Notes: generated from the sequence alone by a model not told the origin. A DNA stretch of 64,000 nucleotides from Dromiciops gliroides (GCF_019393635.1 NC_057862.1:264134441-264198440), one strand, 5' to 3'. Positions 23,329 through 36,184 are shown, numbered from the stretch's first letter. A program made the numbers and translations.

Positions 23329-24149
23329 TGTGGAAATTTATTTTGATTTGGGGACCCTACCTTTAGGCTGAGATTAGAAAGCCTTAGGCCCTCAGGGTGT
23401 CTTCTGTGTGGGAGGTGCTGGTGCCCCTCCCCCTCTGCTTCAGCTGGGCCAAAAAGCCCCCTGGGCTGTACAAGATGCCAGGTCAGACAGCTGGGGGAAA
23501 AAAGCCCCCAGCTCCCTCTGACCTGAGCAGAGCTATCCGAGAGATCCTGGGCTCATCCAGGCCGGGCTCTGAGCACGTGAAGCTCGAGTGCACCCCCCAC
23601 CCCCACCAGCCGCAGCCCTGGCTGGAAGATTAGCTTGGTCTGTGGGGGTGCAAGAAGCCCCGAGATTTGAGTAGAGAGAAGAAAAGGTATATATAGACCT
23701 GGGGGTTAGACTCAGGAAGAGGGAGAAGAGGACTGGAGGCTGGCTGACAAGATTAGAAGAGCAGCAAAGGCGATAAAGGGCAGACTGACGGAGCAGACAG
23801 ACAGACAGACTGACCAGGAGGCAGCGGAGAGCACAGAAGCAGTCAGCACAGGGTACAGGTTGGAGAAAGTGAAGATTAAGAGGAGTTAGAAGAAAGTAGC
23901 TGATCAGGGAAGGTGTAATATACCCTGAGGTGAGAGGTGGCTAAGGCCCTTATTGTATTAAAAAAGGTCCAGGCCCAGCAGATGGGAAAGAGATACAGTG
24001 GAAAGAGACACACGCAATGCAGTCAGGTTGTACATTTTATTTCCCTGTATTCTTAATTCTAAATAGTATCTCATAAATAAACTCTGCTTTGATTATTTGG
24101 TTAAGAGGCTTCTTAATATTTTGCTTATTAATTTGGGAGTGGAGCAGTT

Positions 24150-24187
<38 letters not shown>

Positions 24188-24435
24188 TGAGGCAATTGGG
24201 GTTAAGTGACTTGCCCAGGGTCACACAGCTAGTAAGTGTTAAGTGTCTGAGGCCGGATTTGAACTCAGGTACTCCTGACTCCAGGGCCGGTGCTCTATCC
24301 ACTGTGCCACCTAGCTGCCCCAGAGCAGTTAAATTAATAGCAGTCAGATAGCCAAACAGTCAAAAGTCCCCAGATTAAGTACCCCAATCAAGTTAGCTCC
24401 CCAAATTAGCCATAGTCATCAAAAATATTTCTACG
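23329..24435 (+). mobile_element. Solo LTR, family A, with 4-bp target duplication
   Basis: TGTGGAAATT start, AATAAA at 24076-24081 and CTACG end (mutated from CTACA), flanked by TATA at 23325-23328 and 24436-24439. It splits an older MAR1-type SINE (23243-23328 and 24436-24590) and itself contains a younger SINE. Confidence 0.85.
24150..24321 (-). mobile_element. Short-family SINE with a 37-base T tract
   Basis: Flanked by GAGCAGTTAAA; the long unbroken tail suggests a young insertion. Confidence 0.92.
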
Positions 24436-24590
24436 TATATGACCTTGGACAAGTCGCTTAACCTCTGTTTGCCTTAATCTGCCAGAGTATGAGATGGCAA
24501 ACCACTCCAGTATCTTTGCCAAGAAAAACACATGGTTTTTTAGTGCATGGGGTCAGAAGAATTGGACACGGCTGAAGGACTGAACAACAA
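24436..24590 (+). mobile_element. MAR1-type SINE, 3' part
   Basis: Resumes with TATATGACCTTGG; tail GGCAAACCACTCCAGTATC. Confidence 0.85.
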
Positions 24591-24659
24591 CATGTGGGAT
24601 CTAAATCCCATATAATGTAAAACTTGCAGAGCTTGAGAGGGATCCACACCTCTTTTCTT

Positions 24660-26104
24660 GTTTGCTTAACTATACATTAGTTCATATAAGTCTTTCCAAG
24701 CCTTTATGAAATCACCCTACTTGTCATTTCTTATAGGACAATAATATTCCATCGTAGTCATATACCACAGCTTGTTTAGCCATTCTCTAATTGATGGACA
24801 TTCCTTTGATTTCCAGTTTTTAGCCACCACAAAAAGAACTGCTAGAAATACTTTTGTACAAACAGGTCTTTTTCTCTCTTTTGGATGTGCAAAGGCTGTC
24901 TCTTTTATATTTTTTTGCAATTTCTCTGCCCTAATATATGGTCAATTGTTGTCAAATTCTATATGATGCTGAGAAATGCGAATGTTCTTTTGCAGTCACA
25001 CTTCGAACATGCCATAAATGTTTCGACTAGTTCCTTCAGTAATTTCCATATCTTCCCTTTTATCTGTCCTTTTGTTAGACTTGCCAAAACAGAGTAGGTT
25101 AATGAAGTCTCTTGTCACTATTGTGTTCTTGTCTATATCTTCTTAATGCTTCCTTCATGGATTTGGATCATAAAATATTTAGAGTGTATAAATTTCTTAC
25201 TGATATTGGTTTGTTGTCTATGGTCCCTTGCATCATAATATAGTTTTTCCCTCTTTTTATTTTTTGAATAAAAGCATTTGTTTGTAATAAAAACCTTGCT
25301 TTTTCTAATAGCATGATGGCAAATCCACCTTTCCCCCACCCATGTCCCTCAGTTTTTATTTTGTGTATATCTTTGTTTTTAAAATGCATTTCTTATAAGC
25401 AACAGATTGTATGTTTTGTTTTCTTATCCAGTTTGCCTTTTTTTATTATGTTGTACTGTAAACTCCATTCACTTTTAAAATTCTATTTTCCTCCATTTAC
25501 CTCTAATTGTTTTTTTTTCAAGTTATATTTTCCCCTATTCTTCTATAAACACAGTACCATGTTCCTTCAGTTACTTTAGCTTAATCTTTTTTTTTTTTTA
25601 AGGCGACTCTATTTCCTCTGGCCCTTTTCTCATTCTTGATTCCCCTTTCTGTTTGTTATGCTTTTCTCTTTTTCTTATTAGTGTATTTTTCTTTCCTGCT
25701 TCTACTTTTTTGATTCTTCCCCCTTTCCTTTTTTCCCCTCTCTTCTTCTATTAGTGCCATTCATTAGTTTTTATATTTCAGTTTTTGGTGCCCCTTTCCA
25801 AAGAGGATTTCTCTCATGTTCTTCATTATACATCCTTTCTATCTATTCTAGACTCTCATTCTCTGATTCATATCCTCTGCAATTAGCTAGTCTTTCTCTT
25901 TTCTCTATATCTTTCTTGCAATCAGAATTTTCAAGGTAACCATTCTGGCATTTTCTGTCACTTCCTTGCAGAGGTTGCTCCAGGAAGTCCCCTTTTCCAT
26001 TGTTCCTTACTCCCAGAACAATGCCAATTGTACTGCAAGTGTCAGAGAGAACACTGCCCAATGGTAGGACTGCCCCTTACCCCCAACCCTGATTATGTAG
26101 CCCA
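24660..26104 (-). mobile_element. L1 fragments (antisense), 3' end and internal
   Basis: 24660-24890 is the ORF2 C-terminal complement (- strand NWKSKECPSIREWLN). 24890-26060 is a T-rich complement of an L1 internal region, similar to 33700-36180. Confidence 0.6.
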
Positions 26105-26208
26105 GTTGTTGTACAGTCATTTTTCAGTCTGATTCTTTGTGACCCCATTTGGGGTTTTCTTGGCAAAGATACTGGAGTGGTATGCCATTTCTTTCTCCAA
26201 TTCATTTT
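26105..26208 (-). mobile_element. MAR1-type SINE, 3' part
   Basis: Interrupted by the L1 at 26209. Confidence 0.85.
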
Positions 26209-27110
26209 TTTTTCCTTTTGATCTTATTTTATTGTCTCAAAGTCTCATTTAGTGTCCTTTTATGCAATTATAATTTTTTTTTTTTAGTTCTCAACTTTTG
26301 TTTATACAAGCTTTACAATTTCAGATTTTTCTCCCTCCCTCCCCTCCCTCCCCCCTCCCCTGGACAGCAGGTAATCTGACATAGGTTATATCTATATAGA
26401 TATATAGATATCTATATACATATATGGATATGTATATATATACATATATAGATATAGATATAGATATCTACACACACATATATATATATATACACATATA
26501 CACACAGCAGGTAATCTGACATAGGTTATATCTATATATGTATATAGATATATAGATATATACATATATATCTATACACACACATATATATATATACACA
26601 TAATAACATTAATCCTATTTCTGCATTAGTCCTGTTATAAGAGAAAAAATCAGAGCAATGATGAAAAACCTCAAAATAGAAAAAAAACAACAGCACCATA
26701 AACAAAAGAAATAGTATGGTTCATTCAGCATCTATACTCCACAGTTTTATTTGTTTTTTTTTTCTTGGATTTGGAAATCCTCTTCTATCATGAGTTCCCT
26801 GGAACTCTTCTGTACTATTGCATTGGTGAGAAGAATATAGTCCATCACAGTAGATCAACACTCAATGTTGATGATACTGTGTACAATGTTCTTCTGGTTC
26901 TGCTCATCTCACTCATCATCAGATCATGCAAGACCCTCCAGGTTTCTCTGAGCTCATCATTTCTTACAGCACAATAGTATTCCATTGTATTCATATACCA
27001 CAACCTGTCCAGCCATTCCCCAATTGATGGGCACCCCCTCAACTTCCAATTCCTTGCTACCACGTAAAGAGCAGCTATAAATATAACCCTTTCCCCTTTC
27101 TGTGATTTCG
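26209..27110 (-). mobile_element. L1 3' fragment (antisense) splitting a MAR1-type SINE
   Basis: A 17-base duplication TTTCTCCAATTCATTTT lies at 26192-26208 and 27111-27127. It contains a 140-bp tandem AT-rich duplication. The - strand reads VARNWKLRGCPSIGEWLD of ORF2. Confidence 0.9.
26363..26640. repeat. Tandem duplication with AT-rich dinucleotide runs
   Basis: CAGCAGGTAATCTGACATAG and the following AT-rich run (about 140 bp) occur twice (26363 and 26506) in an L1 3' UTR. Confidence 0.8.
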
Positions 27111-27263
27111 TTTCTCCAATTCATTTTACAGATGAGGAAATTGAGGCAAACAGGATTAAGTAACTTGTCTAGGGTAGCACAGCTAATGAGTGTCCAAAGC
27201 CAGGATGAGTCTTCCTGGCTCCAAGTCTGGCATGCTATCTATATCTATACCACCTAGCTGCCC
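27111..27263 (-). mobile_element. MAR1-type SINE, 5' part
   Basis: Continuation after the L1, ending CCACCTAGCTGCCC. Confidence 0.85.
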
Positions 27264-27443
27264 TATTATATAGCCCACCACTGTTTTATTCTCTCCCACT
27301 TGTTACCTTCTTTCTCCCCATTTGCCTCAAAATATCCTCCCTAGTTCCATGCCTTCCAACTCCCCCAGAGGAGTTCCAACTCTTTTTCCTCCCCAGGTAG
27401 GATGAGTGATGTTTACAAGCATCAAATTTGAGGGAATTGAGGG

Positions 27444-28289
27444 TGTTAGGATAGCAAGTGGCTATGCGAATTCAGTGAACCACATTGACTCCATCTTGTG
27501 ACTCAATCCTGGAGCTAGTTCAGTTCCCTTTCTATTTAATTATGGTTCTAGTTAAACTTTTTCTGAGAAAACTTTATTCAATTATGTGAATTGGGAGAAA
27601 ACCTTATTGTACTATTTGAACCTAGTCATGAGTGACTGGGAAACTGGACTATCTTTACTTTCAGTTTAGAGACCTGTAACCAAGGATCTAGGTCATGATG
27701 ACTAAAATCTCAGATCCAAAGACTGATACAAGGAATTTTCTCACAATTGTACATCTCAGGCAATTTGTATGTCTTATCCATACTGATCAATTAGGTATTG
27801 TTGCCAAGTTTCTTTAATCGTTTAGAGACACGGGAAGAGTGGGACACCTTTTTCTGAATTCAGGGAATTGCACCTGTTCACTTTCCTTTTCCCAACTTGG
27901 GAAGTCCCAAGTTTTCTTCAATTAGAAACCAGACTACCTAATGTCGTATTGTTTCCTTTTACTTTTTGATTAATTGTTTTTAACGTGTAAAATTTGGTCT
28001 GGGGCAGCTAGGTGGCACAGTGGATAAAGCACCAGCCCTAGATTCAGGAGGACCTGAGTTCAAATCTAGGTTCAGACACTTGACACTTACTAGCAAGTCA
28101 CTTAACCCCAATTGCCTCACCCCCCAAAAAATAAAAAATTGGTCTCCCTCTGTATTCATGATCCAGAAGACCTAAGCTGAGGAGGTCTGGTCCTGGTTTG
28201 TTAGGCAATTGATATGCATTGCTTAATAAATCGATATACTAAGAAGATCAAACCTTTGCTTTCTCAGTCATTTCATCTTTCTCCTAACA
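27444..28289 (+). mobile_element. LTR-like element
   Basis: Starts TGTTAGGA and ends TCCTAACA, a matching inverted terminal pair. AATAAA lies near 28224, and a SINE interrupts it at 28003. I found no clear target duplication, so the boundaries are less certain. Confidence 0.5.
28003..28132 (+). mobile_element. Short-family SINE
   Basis: Small deletion in the CTGTGTGACC core. Confidence 0.88.
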
Positions 28290-28819
28290 CACTTGGATAG
28301 TAAGCATAATTTCTTTTAGTGTTGTGGTGTATGAAAAGTTTGAGGGATGTAGTTTCTGAGTAATTAATCATTATATTAATTATGGCTAGCAACTAATGAA
28401 TAAAAGGATGGTCATTGTGCTTTCTCCTATAAACCAAAAACAGTCATGGAAGCCTCTCAACATATATGCTCTTGGAAGAGTGGACTTTTCCTGACAGGCC
28501 GAAATCAACTCTGATTGGTTAACAATTAAGGAGGGGGTGGACATATTAGTGAAGAGGTGGGCAAAATGTCTTCAGTTCCTCCATGATCTAGTCATGAGAT
28601 TCAGCTGCCTCAAGCAATCTGGGCAAAAGAATCCATCTCTACCCAGACCTTGATGGTTGATTTTTCCCTTCATAAGCTAGATCACCCAAATTCTAAGGGA
28701 AGGTTCTAAGGACAGGCAGGGGTTTGTTTCCTAAGGGCAAGATCTTGCTTAGGCTGGATTCTGTTTGTAAGGTCTCCTAGGTGAATAGATTCCCACCTGA
28801 GATTGAAAAGATGTGCTCT

Positions 28820-28980
28820 GGGGCAGCTAGGTGGCGCAGTGGATAGAGCACCAGCCCTGGAGTCAGGAGTACCTGAGTTCAAATCCGGCCTCAGACACTT
28901 AACACTTACTAGCTGTATGACCCTGGGCAAGTCACTTAACCCCAACTGCCTCACTAAAAAAACAAAGAAAAAAAAAAAGA
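28820..28980 (+). mobile_element. Short-family SINE
   Basis: Flanked by GAAAAGATGTGCTCTG. Confidence 0.92.
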
Positions 28981-29279
28981 AAAGATGTGCTCTGAGGATT
29001 TGGGTAATCTCTTCTATCAACAGTGTCCTTCAGATGCTTGGCTAAAAGACCTGCAAGGAGCTTATTTCTAGATGAGGAAATAGAAAAGGGACATTTTTTA
29101 ATCTCAATTAATAATTGCTTATTAATGTGAGTGAAATAATAATTTCTCTCAGCGTTATTGTGGTTTTTTTGTTTCATTTCTTCCAGATTGTCCTTCCCTT
29201 CTGTGTATTTGCATTCCCAATCTGTTGCTGTCTGGGGTAAAAAAAAAAGCGTGGACAGTTTAGCCACTATATTTGCATA

Positions 29280-29613
29280 ATCCCAAATTGCTTTCCAAAA
29301 CTTTATTATTTTCTAGTTACACGTAGAGATAGTTTTCAACATTTGTTTCTATAAGATTTCTAGTTTCAAAACTTTCTTCCCTCCCTCCCCTCCCTAGCCC
29401 CTCCCCAAGATAGTAAGCAATCTGATATAGGTTATATATGTACACTCACATTAAACATATTTCTGCATTAGTCATGCTGTAACTAAGAATCAGAGCAAAA
29501 GGGAAAAACCTCATAAAAGGAAAACAAAAAAAGTAGAAATGTAGTAGTATGGTGCAGTCTGCATCTAGATTCCACAGTTCTTTTTTTCTGGATTTGGAGA
29601 TAATTTTCCATCA
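29280..29613 (-). mobile_element. L1 3' end (antisense), left of LTR
   Basis: Polya-proximal 3' UTR blocks. The element resumes at 30065-30196 after the family B LTR. Confidence 0.75.
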
Positions 29614-30060
29614 TGTAAAGTTGCTATCTAGCTATACTGTCTAAAAAATCTAATGAGTGGTCACCAATAAATTAGAAGCTTTAGCAAGAGTTTTAAGACT
29701 TTTAAGCATTTATTAAGGAGCATAAGAATTTAGTGAAGAAAGAGAAAGAGGCCTAGATGCCAGCATTTCTAGCTCCACTCCCCACGACGTCCTGACAAAA
29801 GAGTGGAAAAAAGCTAGCCTCACCCCTTCTTCCTCCCAGAAGCCTCCTGTGAAAACTGGAAACATCCCATCCACATGCACACATAGCTCTAAGCTAATTG
29901 GCTGGTAGCTTTGATCAACAGTATCCACGAGCAAACCTCACTTCCTGACACTAAGGAACTGACCTTCCAAGCCACATGGCTTGCCCTCAGATGCCTTCTC
30001 CTCATGGCAGAGCTTTCCTACAGTAACTCTCCAGTAGGTGGCGTCATTCCAATTGTCACA
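29614..30060 (-). mobile_element. Solo LTR, family B (antisense), with CTCF-like motif
   Basis: Begins TGTAAAGTTG and ends GTCACA, with ATCA duplicated at 29610-29613 and 30061-30064. It is inserted in an antisense L1. CCAGTAGGTGGCGTC lies at 30031-30045. Its 3' third matches the copies at 2670 and 54779. Confidence 0.9.
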
Positions 30061-30064
30061 ATCA

Positions 30065-31860
30065 TGAGTTGATCAACACACAATGTTGTTGATACTGTGT
30101 ACAATGTTCTTCTGGTTCTGCTCATCTCACTCAGCATCAATTCATGTAAGTCCTTCCAGGTTTCTCTGAAATCCACCTGCTCATTGTTTCTTTACATTGA
30201 TTTTTTTTAAAACTTTGTGTTCTAAATTTTCTTCCTCCCTCCCTCCTCAAGCCTCCCTATGGAATCAAGCAATTCAATGTAAGTCTTACATGTGCAATTA
30301 TGTCAAGCATCTTCACATTACTCAAGTTGTGAAAGAAAATAGAATAACTTTAGCAAGAGGAACTAACAAAATTATACTTCAATCTGTATTCAGATACCAT
30401 CAGTTCTTCCTCTGTTGATGGTTTGCATTTTTCATACATCCTTCCAATAGCATCCTGCTCATCATTTCTTTCAGTTACTATTGCTAATTGTATTACCCTT
30501 CATCCTATTCCCTCCCCTTGATATTTACTCTATTTTCTATCTTCTTTCACCCTATCCCTCCTCAAAAGTGTTTTGCTTTTTACTGCTCCCTCCCCCAATC
30601 TGCCCTCCCTTCTTTCACCTCTCCCAACCTTTTCCCCTTCCCCTCCCACTTTCTCTCATGGCAAAATATATTATTATACCCACTTGAGTGTTTATGTTAT
30701 TCCCTCTTTGAGCCAATTCTGATGAAAGTAAGGCTCACTTACTCCCCCACTCCTTCCCCATTTCCCCCTCCACTCCATAAGCTTTTTCTTGTTTCCTTTA
30801 TGTGAGCTATTTTACCCCCTTCTACCTCTCCCTTTCCCTTTCTTCCAGTGCATTGCTCTTAGCCCTTAACTTTATTTTGAAGATGTCATCATGGGTTAGC
30901 TAGGTGACACAGTGGACAAAGCACCAGCTCTGGATCCAGGAGGCCCTGAGCCCAAATCCAGCCCCAGACATAAACCACCCCACCCTGCCTGCCCTACAAA
31001 AAACAAGGATAAATGCTTTACATGTATCATCCCTTCATATGCAATTCACACTTGTGCCCTCTGTCTAAGTATATTCCTTCCAGCTGCCCTAATACTGAGA
31101 AAGTTCTTATGAGTTGGAAGTATTATCTTCTCATGTAAGAATGTAAACAGTTTATCCTTTTAATGTCTCTCGTGATTTCTTTTTCCTGTTTAGCTTCTCT
31201 AGAGTCTTGTATTTGAAAGTCAAATTTTCTATTTAGTTCAAGTCTTTTCAATGATGTCTATTTTTACTGTATCCTTGTCTATAATCATGACTGTTAGACC
31301 TGCTTTTCTGAGTTCACCTGACACACAGTGGATTCAGCTCCAGCTTCTTTAACTTTATTGGAATATGTTTAAAGTATTTTTTAGTAATTTTTGTTGGAGT
31401 CTGCTAATTAAGCCATTCTTTTTTGAGTGTTCACATTCACATTATTAGTTATGATTGTGAATTATTTCCCTTCATCCTGTCCTCTTATATTTTTCCCTCT
31501 TTTTGTCCCTCTTTACAAGGAAAAAATTGGTGAAAGAGGAGTTTGCTTAACACTTGTGATTCACAAATTACTTCACCTGATTCTTTTCTGTTCCTTTTCT
31601 TCCCTATGCTCCACTCTCTATCACAGATTCCTACTCTTTTGTTCCTTTCCTATTAATACCCCATTTATGCTCTTTTCTCTGACTTTTGATTTATCCCTAT
31701 TCCTTCAACAATCCATTTCACTGTCATTTTAATATATTTCTACATTATATTCTCTGTTTATGTGTTTGTACAAGTGTCCTACCTTCCTATTGTTCAGATG
31801 CTTGTTATTTGAACCCCTTCTTCCATATTTATATAGTCTTCATCTTATGTGTTCCTATTT
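30065..31860 (-). mobile_element. L1/HAL1 fragments (antisense)
   Basis: 30065-30196 completes the interrupted L1. 30197-31860 is a second element whose pyrimidine-rich block (30490-30880) is the complement of the purine-rich block of the 40790 element, including the GATGTCATCATG junction. Confidence 0.6.
30893..31008 (+). mobile_element. Diverged SINE
   Basis: Head TTAGCTAGGTGACACAGTGG; tail degraded. Confidence 0.6.
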
Positions 31861-32319
31861 CATGAAATAGTGAGTTCCTGCTCCTTCTTCCTCCTTTCTT
31901 TCCCAAGATAGTGTCCTCTCCCTCTTGTTTCCTTCTTTTCCTAAGCCTATGAGAATGGAACAAAACCACACAAAACAGGCACTCTGTCTTACTAACTTCC
32001 TCTATGACTGGAAAATATTATGATGTTGAAAAAATACTTATTTTTTCTGCCTCTTTTATCTCTAGCTATGTCTTGTTTCATAGCTTAGAGCCTTTGTGGT
32101 CAGGACAGCTTTTCTCTGAGTCTCTACTTGGTATTGTGGAGTTACTCTCTGTCAAAGGTATTGCATTTTCAGATAATCCTTTTCAACTGATAAAGTGTTT
32201 CTTTTGTCTCCTGTAAGTCCCTTTCAAAGTGTCTGGGTTTTTTCCCCCATGGAAAGAGAGAGAGAAAAGAAAGACACTGAGTGGGGGCTAAGAGAGAGAA
32301 AGAGAGAGAGAGCACTTGT

Positions 32320-32420
32320 TATATACCAACCACTGAGATAGAAATATAAGCTAGACAGTCTCTCAAGGAGCTTAAATTCTAATGGGGAAAGGGAGTGTTG
32401 GAAAGTGAGGGCTGTGGAGA
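32320..32420 (-). mobile_element. L2 3'-end fragment (antisense)
   Basis: CTCAAGGAGCTTAAATTCTA with flanking similarity to the L2 tail complement. Confidence 0.45.
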
Positions 32421-32745
32421 AGGGTACCCACTAGGAGCCATACAGTAAGTGAGGATAGTGAAAAGGATTCTGGAGAGAATTCAGGTGTGAGTCCAGTGAA
32501 GCTTAACCAAGACCCTTGCTTAAAACAGTCATCCCTGGGAGAGAATCAGATAAGCAGAGAAGTTCAAGATCCTTGTAGCCTTCTCACTATTAAAAATGTT
32601 TCAAACTTCTCTGAATAGTGAGTAAGAAACCTGTATTTGAGGAAATTCCCATGTCTGTTATCCTCAGTCCTCTCTTGGATCTACTCCTGCCTGATGCATC
32701 AGACTTCCCCACTTTGCCCCTTCTCAGGTACCTCAGCCCCTCCAT

Positions 32746-32747
<2 letters not shown>

Positions 32748-32792
<45 letters not shown>
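32748..32792. repeat. (CA)n microsatellite
   Basis: About 21 CA units. Confidence 0.95.
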
Positions 32793-32793
<1 letters not shown>

Positions 32794-32874
32794 GCAAACT
32801 CACACGCACACTTTTCAGCTCCCTTTTATGTTATCTTTTCTTAGTAGATCATAAATTCCCTGTGAGAAGAGATT

Positions 32875-32960
32875 GTCATTTTTTCTGCTTTTATTTTTAT
32901 TTCCAATACTTAACACAGTGCATGTTACATAGTAAGCACTTAATAATTGCTTTATCTAAT
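32875..32960 (+). mobile_element. L2/MIR 3'-end fragment
   Basis: ACTTAACACAGTGCATGTTA then TAGTAAGCACTTAATAATTG. Confidence 0.5.
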
Positions 32961-33901
32961 CCTTATCTTGGACAGAGGTTTCTCATAGTGGCAATGCTAT
33001 AGGCAAGAGGTAGATAATTAGAGATAAACTCCAGGTGTGAATAAAGTATGTTCAGTCTTTCTGAATATGATCTTTTTGTGGTAACCTTTGTCTTTGGCCT
33101 TTTGTAATACTGTATTTGAAATTCTTTTCTCCTTTATTATAACAGCTGCCAAGTCTTGTGTGATCCTGACTATAATTCCTTGTTATTTGAATGCTTTCTT
33201 TCTGGTTGTTTACAATATTTGTTCTATGACCTCAAACTTTTGGATTTTCACTATGACATTCCTAAGGAATCTTTTTCTTCTTTTTTGGTATGTACCATTT
33301 TGGATTTTTTTAGGAAGTGACCAGTGGGTTCTTTTTCTTTTCAGTTTGCCATATGATTCTAAGAAATCTGGGAAGTTTTTGTTGGTGAGTTATTGAAATA
33401 AGGTATCCATTCTTTTATTTTTTTTAGTCATGTTTTTCAGGTAGTTTAATGACACTTAGATTATCCCTCCTTGACCTGTTTCTAGATCAGTTATTGCAGA
33501 TATATTATAACATATTTTCTTCTGTTTAGAATTTTATACTACTTTTGGCTTTTACATCTTATTTTCAATATCTTTGTGCACTAATAGGTGGTTAATGTTT
33601 TGTAAAAGTTCCTTGTGATGCTCATAGTTTAATAATTCTTTAATAATGTATTAATTCTTTATCAATTAGTTCAATTCTGTTTTCCATGTTTAATCTGTTA
33701 CATGTGTCCAAAACTGCGAAGACATTAAAATCTTCTGCTATTATATTTCTGTCCATGTTTTCTTGTATTTCAGTTAATTTTTCTTTTATGAATTAATACA
33801 CTAAGATATTTGGAGCATATAAAGTTTAACATTGATACTGCATTTGTTTTCTAATGTTCCTTATGCCATAATCTACTTTCCTTATTGGTCTCTTTTGTTT
33901 T

Positions 33902-34026
33902 GTTTTGTTTTTTGTTTTTTTCAGGGCAATGAGGATTAAGGGACTTGCCCAGGGTCACACAGCTAGTAAATGTCAAGTGTCTGAGGTCACATTTGAACTC
34001 AGGTCCTCTTGAATCTAGCTGCCCCT
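33902..34026 (-). mobile_element. Short-family SINE
   Basis: Missing the A-box region (GAATCTAGCTGCCCC). Confidence 0.85.
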
Positions 34027-34177
34027 ATTGGTCTCTTTTTAAAAATTTTTTGGTTTTTGTTTTATCTAAGAGTATAATTTCAACGAATTGCTTTTTTTCA
34101 GATGTATCTGATGCAGAACAGATTTTATTCCAGTCCCTCATTATTATTCTGTGTATGTTTTTGCTTTATAGGTAGGT

Positions 34178-34320
34178 TTTTTGTTTTTGTTTTTCGGCAT
34201 GGGGCAATGAGGGTTAAGTGACTTCCCCAGGGTCACACAGCTGCTAAGTGTCAAGTGTTGAACTCAGGTCTTCCTGAATCCAGGGCCAGTGCTTTATCCA
34301 CTGCACCACCTAGGTGTCCC
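34178..34320 (-). mobile_element. Short-family SINE
   Basis: Deletion after CAAGTGTTG. Confidence 0.85.
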
Positions 34321-34618
34321 CTATAGGTGCATTTTTAATAAGTAACAGATTGTATAGTTTTTTTTCTTAGCTTTTGTTGTTGTTTTCTTAGTTTTTGCTT
34401 CTATTTCATTATGTTGGATTGTTTAACGTATTCAAATTTAAAATTTTCAGAGTTAGCTTTCTATTTTCCTTCATTTGTCTCAATTTTTAAAACTATCTCC
34501 TCCCCCTTCCTCTGTAAAGAGAGGAGTTTGTCTTTTCAGTTATTTTTCTTAATCCACTTTAAGTCAACTCTGTATCTGCAGGCTCCCCTCCCTAAACCTT
34601 AAATCCCATTTTCATTTT

Positions 34619-35240
34619 GTTATGCGGGGAATGGGGTACGGGTTAAGGTAGGGGTTGGGGTTCTTAGGAATTCCTCTTTAAAGAATTACACCCTCTTGCA
34701 CACAAAAGTAGTTAGAATAAGGTGGTAGTTTATTTAGGAGCAAAGGAAGGGAAGGGTGGGGGGGGGGGAGGGAAACCACGACAGAAATCCTTGGACTTAT
34801 CATGGGGAGACAGGCACAAAGCACATGGCTCAGAGGTACCAAATCTCTTCAAACAGGAGACTGGAAGGTACTTTTATAGAGGACTGATGGGGGTGGACCA
34901 TCTGCCTGTGAAAAGTTCCTTTAGTGAGAGAGGACCATCCCCCACTGGTGGTAGCTGGGGAATTGGGTGAGGAGTGGAGGACCATCCCCCACTGGTAGTG
35001 ACTAGAGGAATTGGGGTGGCTACGGATCCCTCTTCAGAACACAAAGGCAGCAGCGACACCCAAATTTATCTCCCCAGGGTAAGGGAGACCAGAATGAAGG
35101 GTAGGAATCCGAAGCTAGCTCAGTCCAATTTGGTTCACTTTATCTCTCTAGGCGTTATCTGTCCTCTGGTTTAGTTTCTCAAGGAGAAGTTTCCTTGATG
35201 TGCCCCAGAGAATTTCTGGGGTGCTCTGCACCCCATGACA
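34619..35240 (-). mobile_element. LTR, family C (antisense)
   Basis: Runs TGTTATGCGGGG to CCCCATGACA, flanked by ATTTT and ATTTG (five bases, one mismatch). It is related to the next LTR through shared blocks near both ends (CTTAGGA, ATTACAC, CAATTTCTGGGG-like). Confidence 0.65.
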
Positions 35241-35378
35241 ATTTGTCACCCTTTTTATAGTTTTAGAGTTCTTAATTTATTCTTTCCTTTTTTTCCCCTT
35301 CCATTTGCCAGGTTATCTAATTCCTTCTTTTTTGTCAGTTAAGTAATAAAGTACAATTTTGCATCCTTTTATCCTCTT

Positions 35379-35977
35379 TGATATGGAGACAAAGCACATG
35401 GGTCCTTAGGATTCCTCTGTAAAAGATTACACTCTCGTGCAAATCCAATTTAGGAATAAAAGAACAGGTTTATTGGGATACAAGAGAAACTGGCCAGGAG
35501 GATGGTTTTAAGAAAAAACGCTTTCCTCTCCGACTAGCTTGGGGAGTGTTCTTTTATAGGGCCAAGATGGTGTGGGTAAAATGTCCTTTATTGGGCAGTG
35601 GGTTGGAAAGTCTGGTGGTGGGCTGGGGTAGTTTGATGATGGGTTGTGAACAATCTGGTGATGGGGGTTAACTCCATCCTGGTGGGTCTGAGCAGTCTGC
35701 TGGTGGGCGGTTCCTGGGTCCTCTTCGGGTGTAGCAATGCCTAACAGGATTACCTCATCCAGGTGGTGAGGAGGGCTGGAATGTAGGGTGGTGGTCTTGG
35801 AGCTTGCTCAGTTCGATCTCATGCTGCTTATCTCTTTTGGGTGTGTCTGCCCTTGCTTGAGCTCAAGGAGAGGCCTCCTTGGTCTGAGGGGGAAACTCCT
35901 GGGGTTTCAAGGAAAAAGTTCCTTGACCTCCCCAGACAATTTCTGGGGTAACTGCGGCCCATAATCCTCCCATAACA
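35379..35977 (-). mobile_element. LTR, family C (antisense), with 5-bp target duplication
   Basis: Starts TGATATGG and ends CCCATAACA, with CTCTT at 35374-35378 and 35978-35982. It is a diverged relative of the element at 34619, inserted 140 bp away in the same antisense L1. Confidence 0.75.
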
Positions 35978-36184
35978 CTCTTCAACTTCTTTTGTTAGCA
36001 TCTCCCCTCCCCATTTTCTGTAGCTTTTTTGAAACATTTCTTTCCCTCTCTCTTAATTCTTTCTTCTGTTCTATTCTTTCTATTCCAGACTTTTACTACT
36101 TGAGTCATTGTTCTTATTTATTCCTTATGTAGTCTCTGTATTACTTATGGAATTAGAACTTCTGCAGATGGCTTTAATTGATCA

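Larger units (their letters stand above)
33040..36184 (-). mobile_element. L1 internal region (antisense), heavily interrupted
   Basis: T-rich complement of an L1 internal region at 33040-33899, 34027-34177, 34321-34618, 35241-35378 and 35978-36184, broken by two SINEs and two family C LTRs. No ORF survives. Confidence 0.6.

Noticed and set aside
30481-30805. Pro/Phe/Ser-rich ORFs, and similar ones at 42131-42823.
   Set aside because: Translations of the pyrimidine-rich complement of the HAL1-like purine block.
32590-32854. ORFs over the CA repeat (Cys-Val or Thr-His runs).
   Set aside because: Microsatellite translation artefacts.
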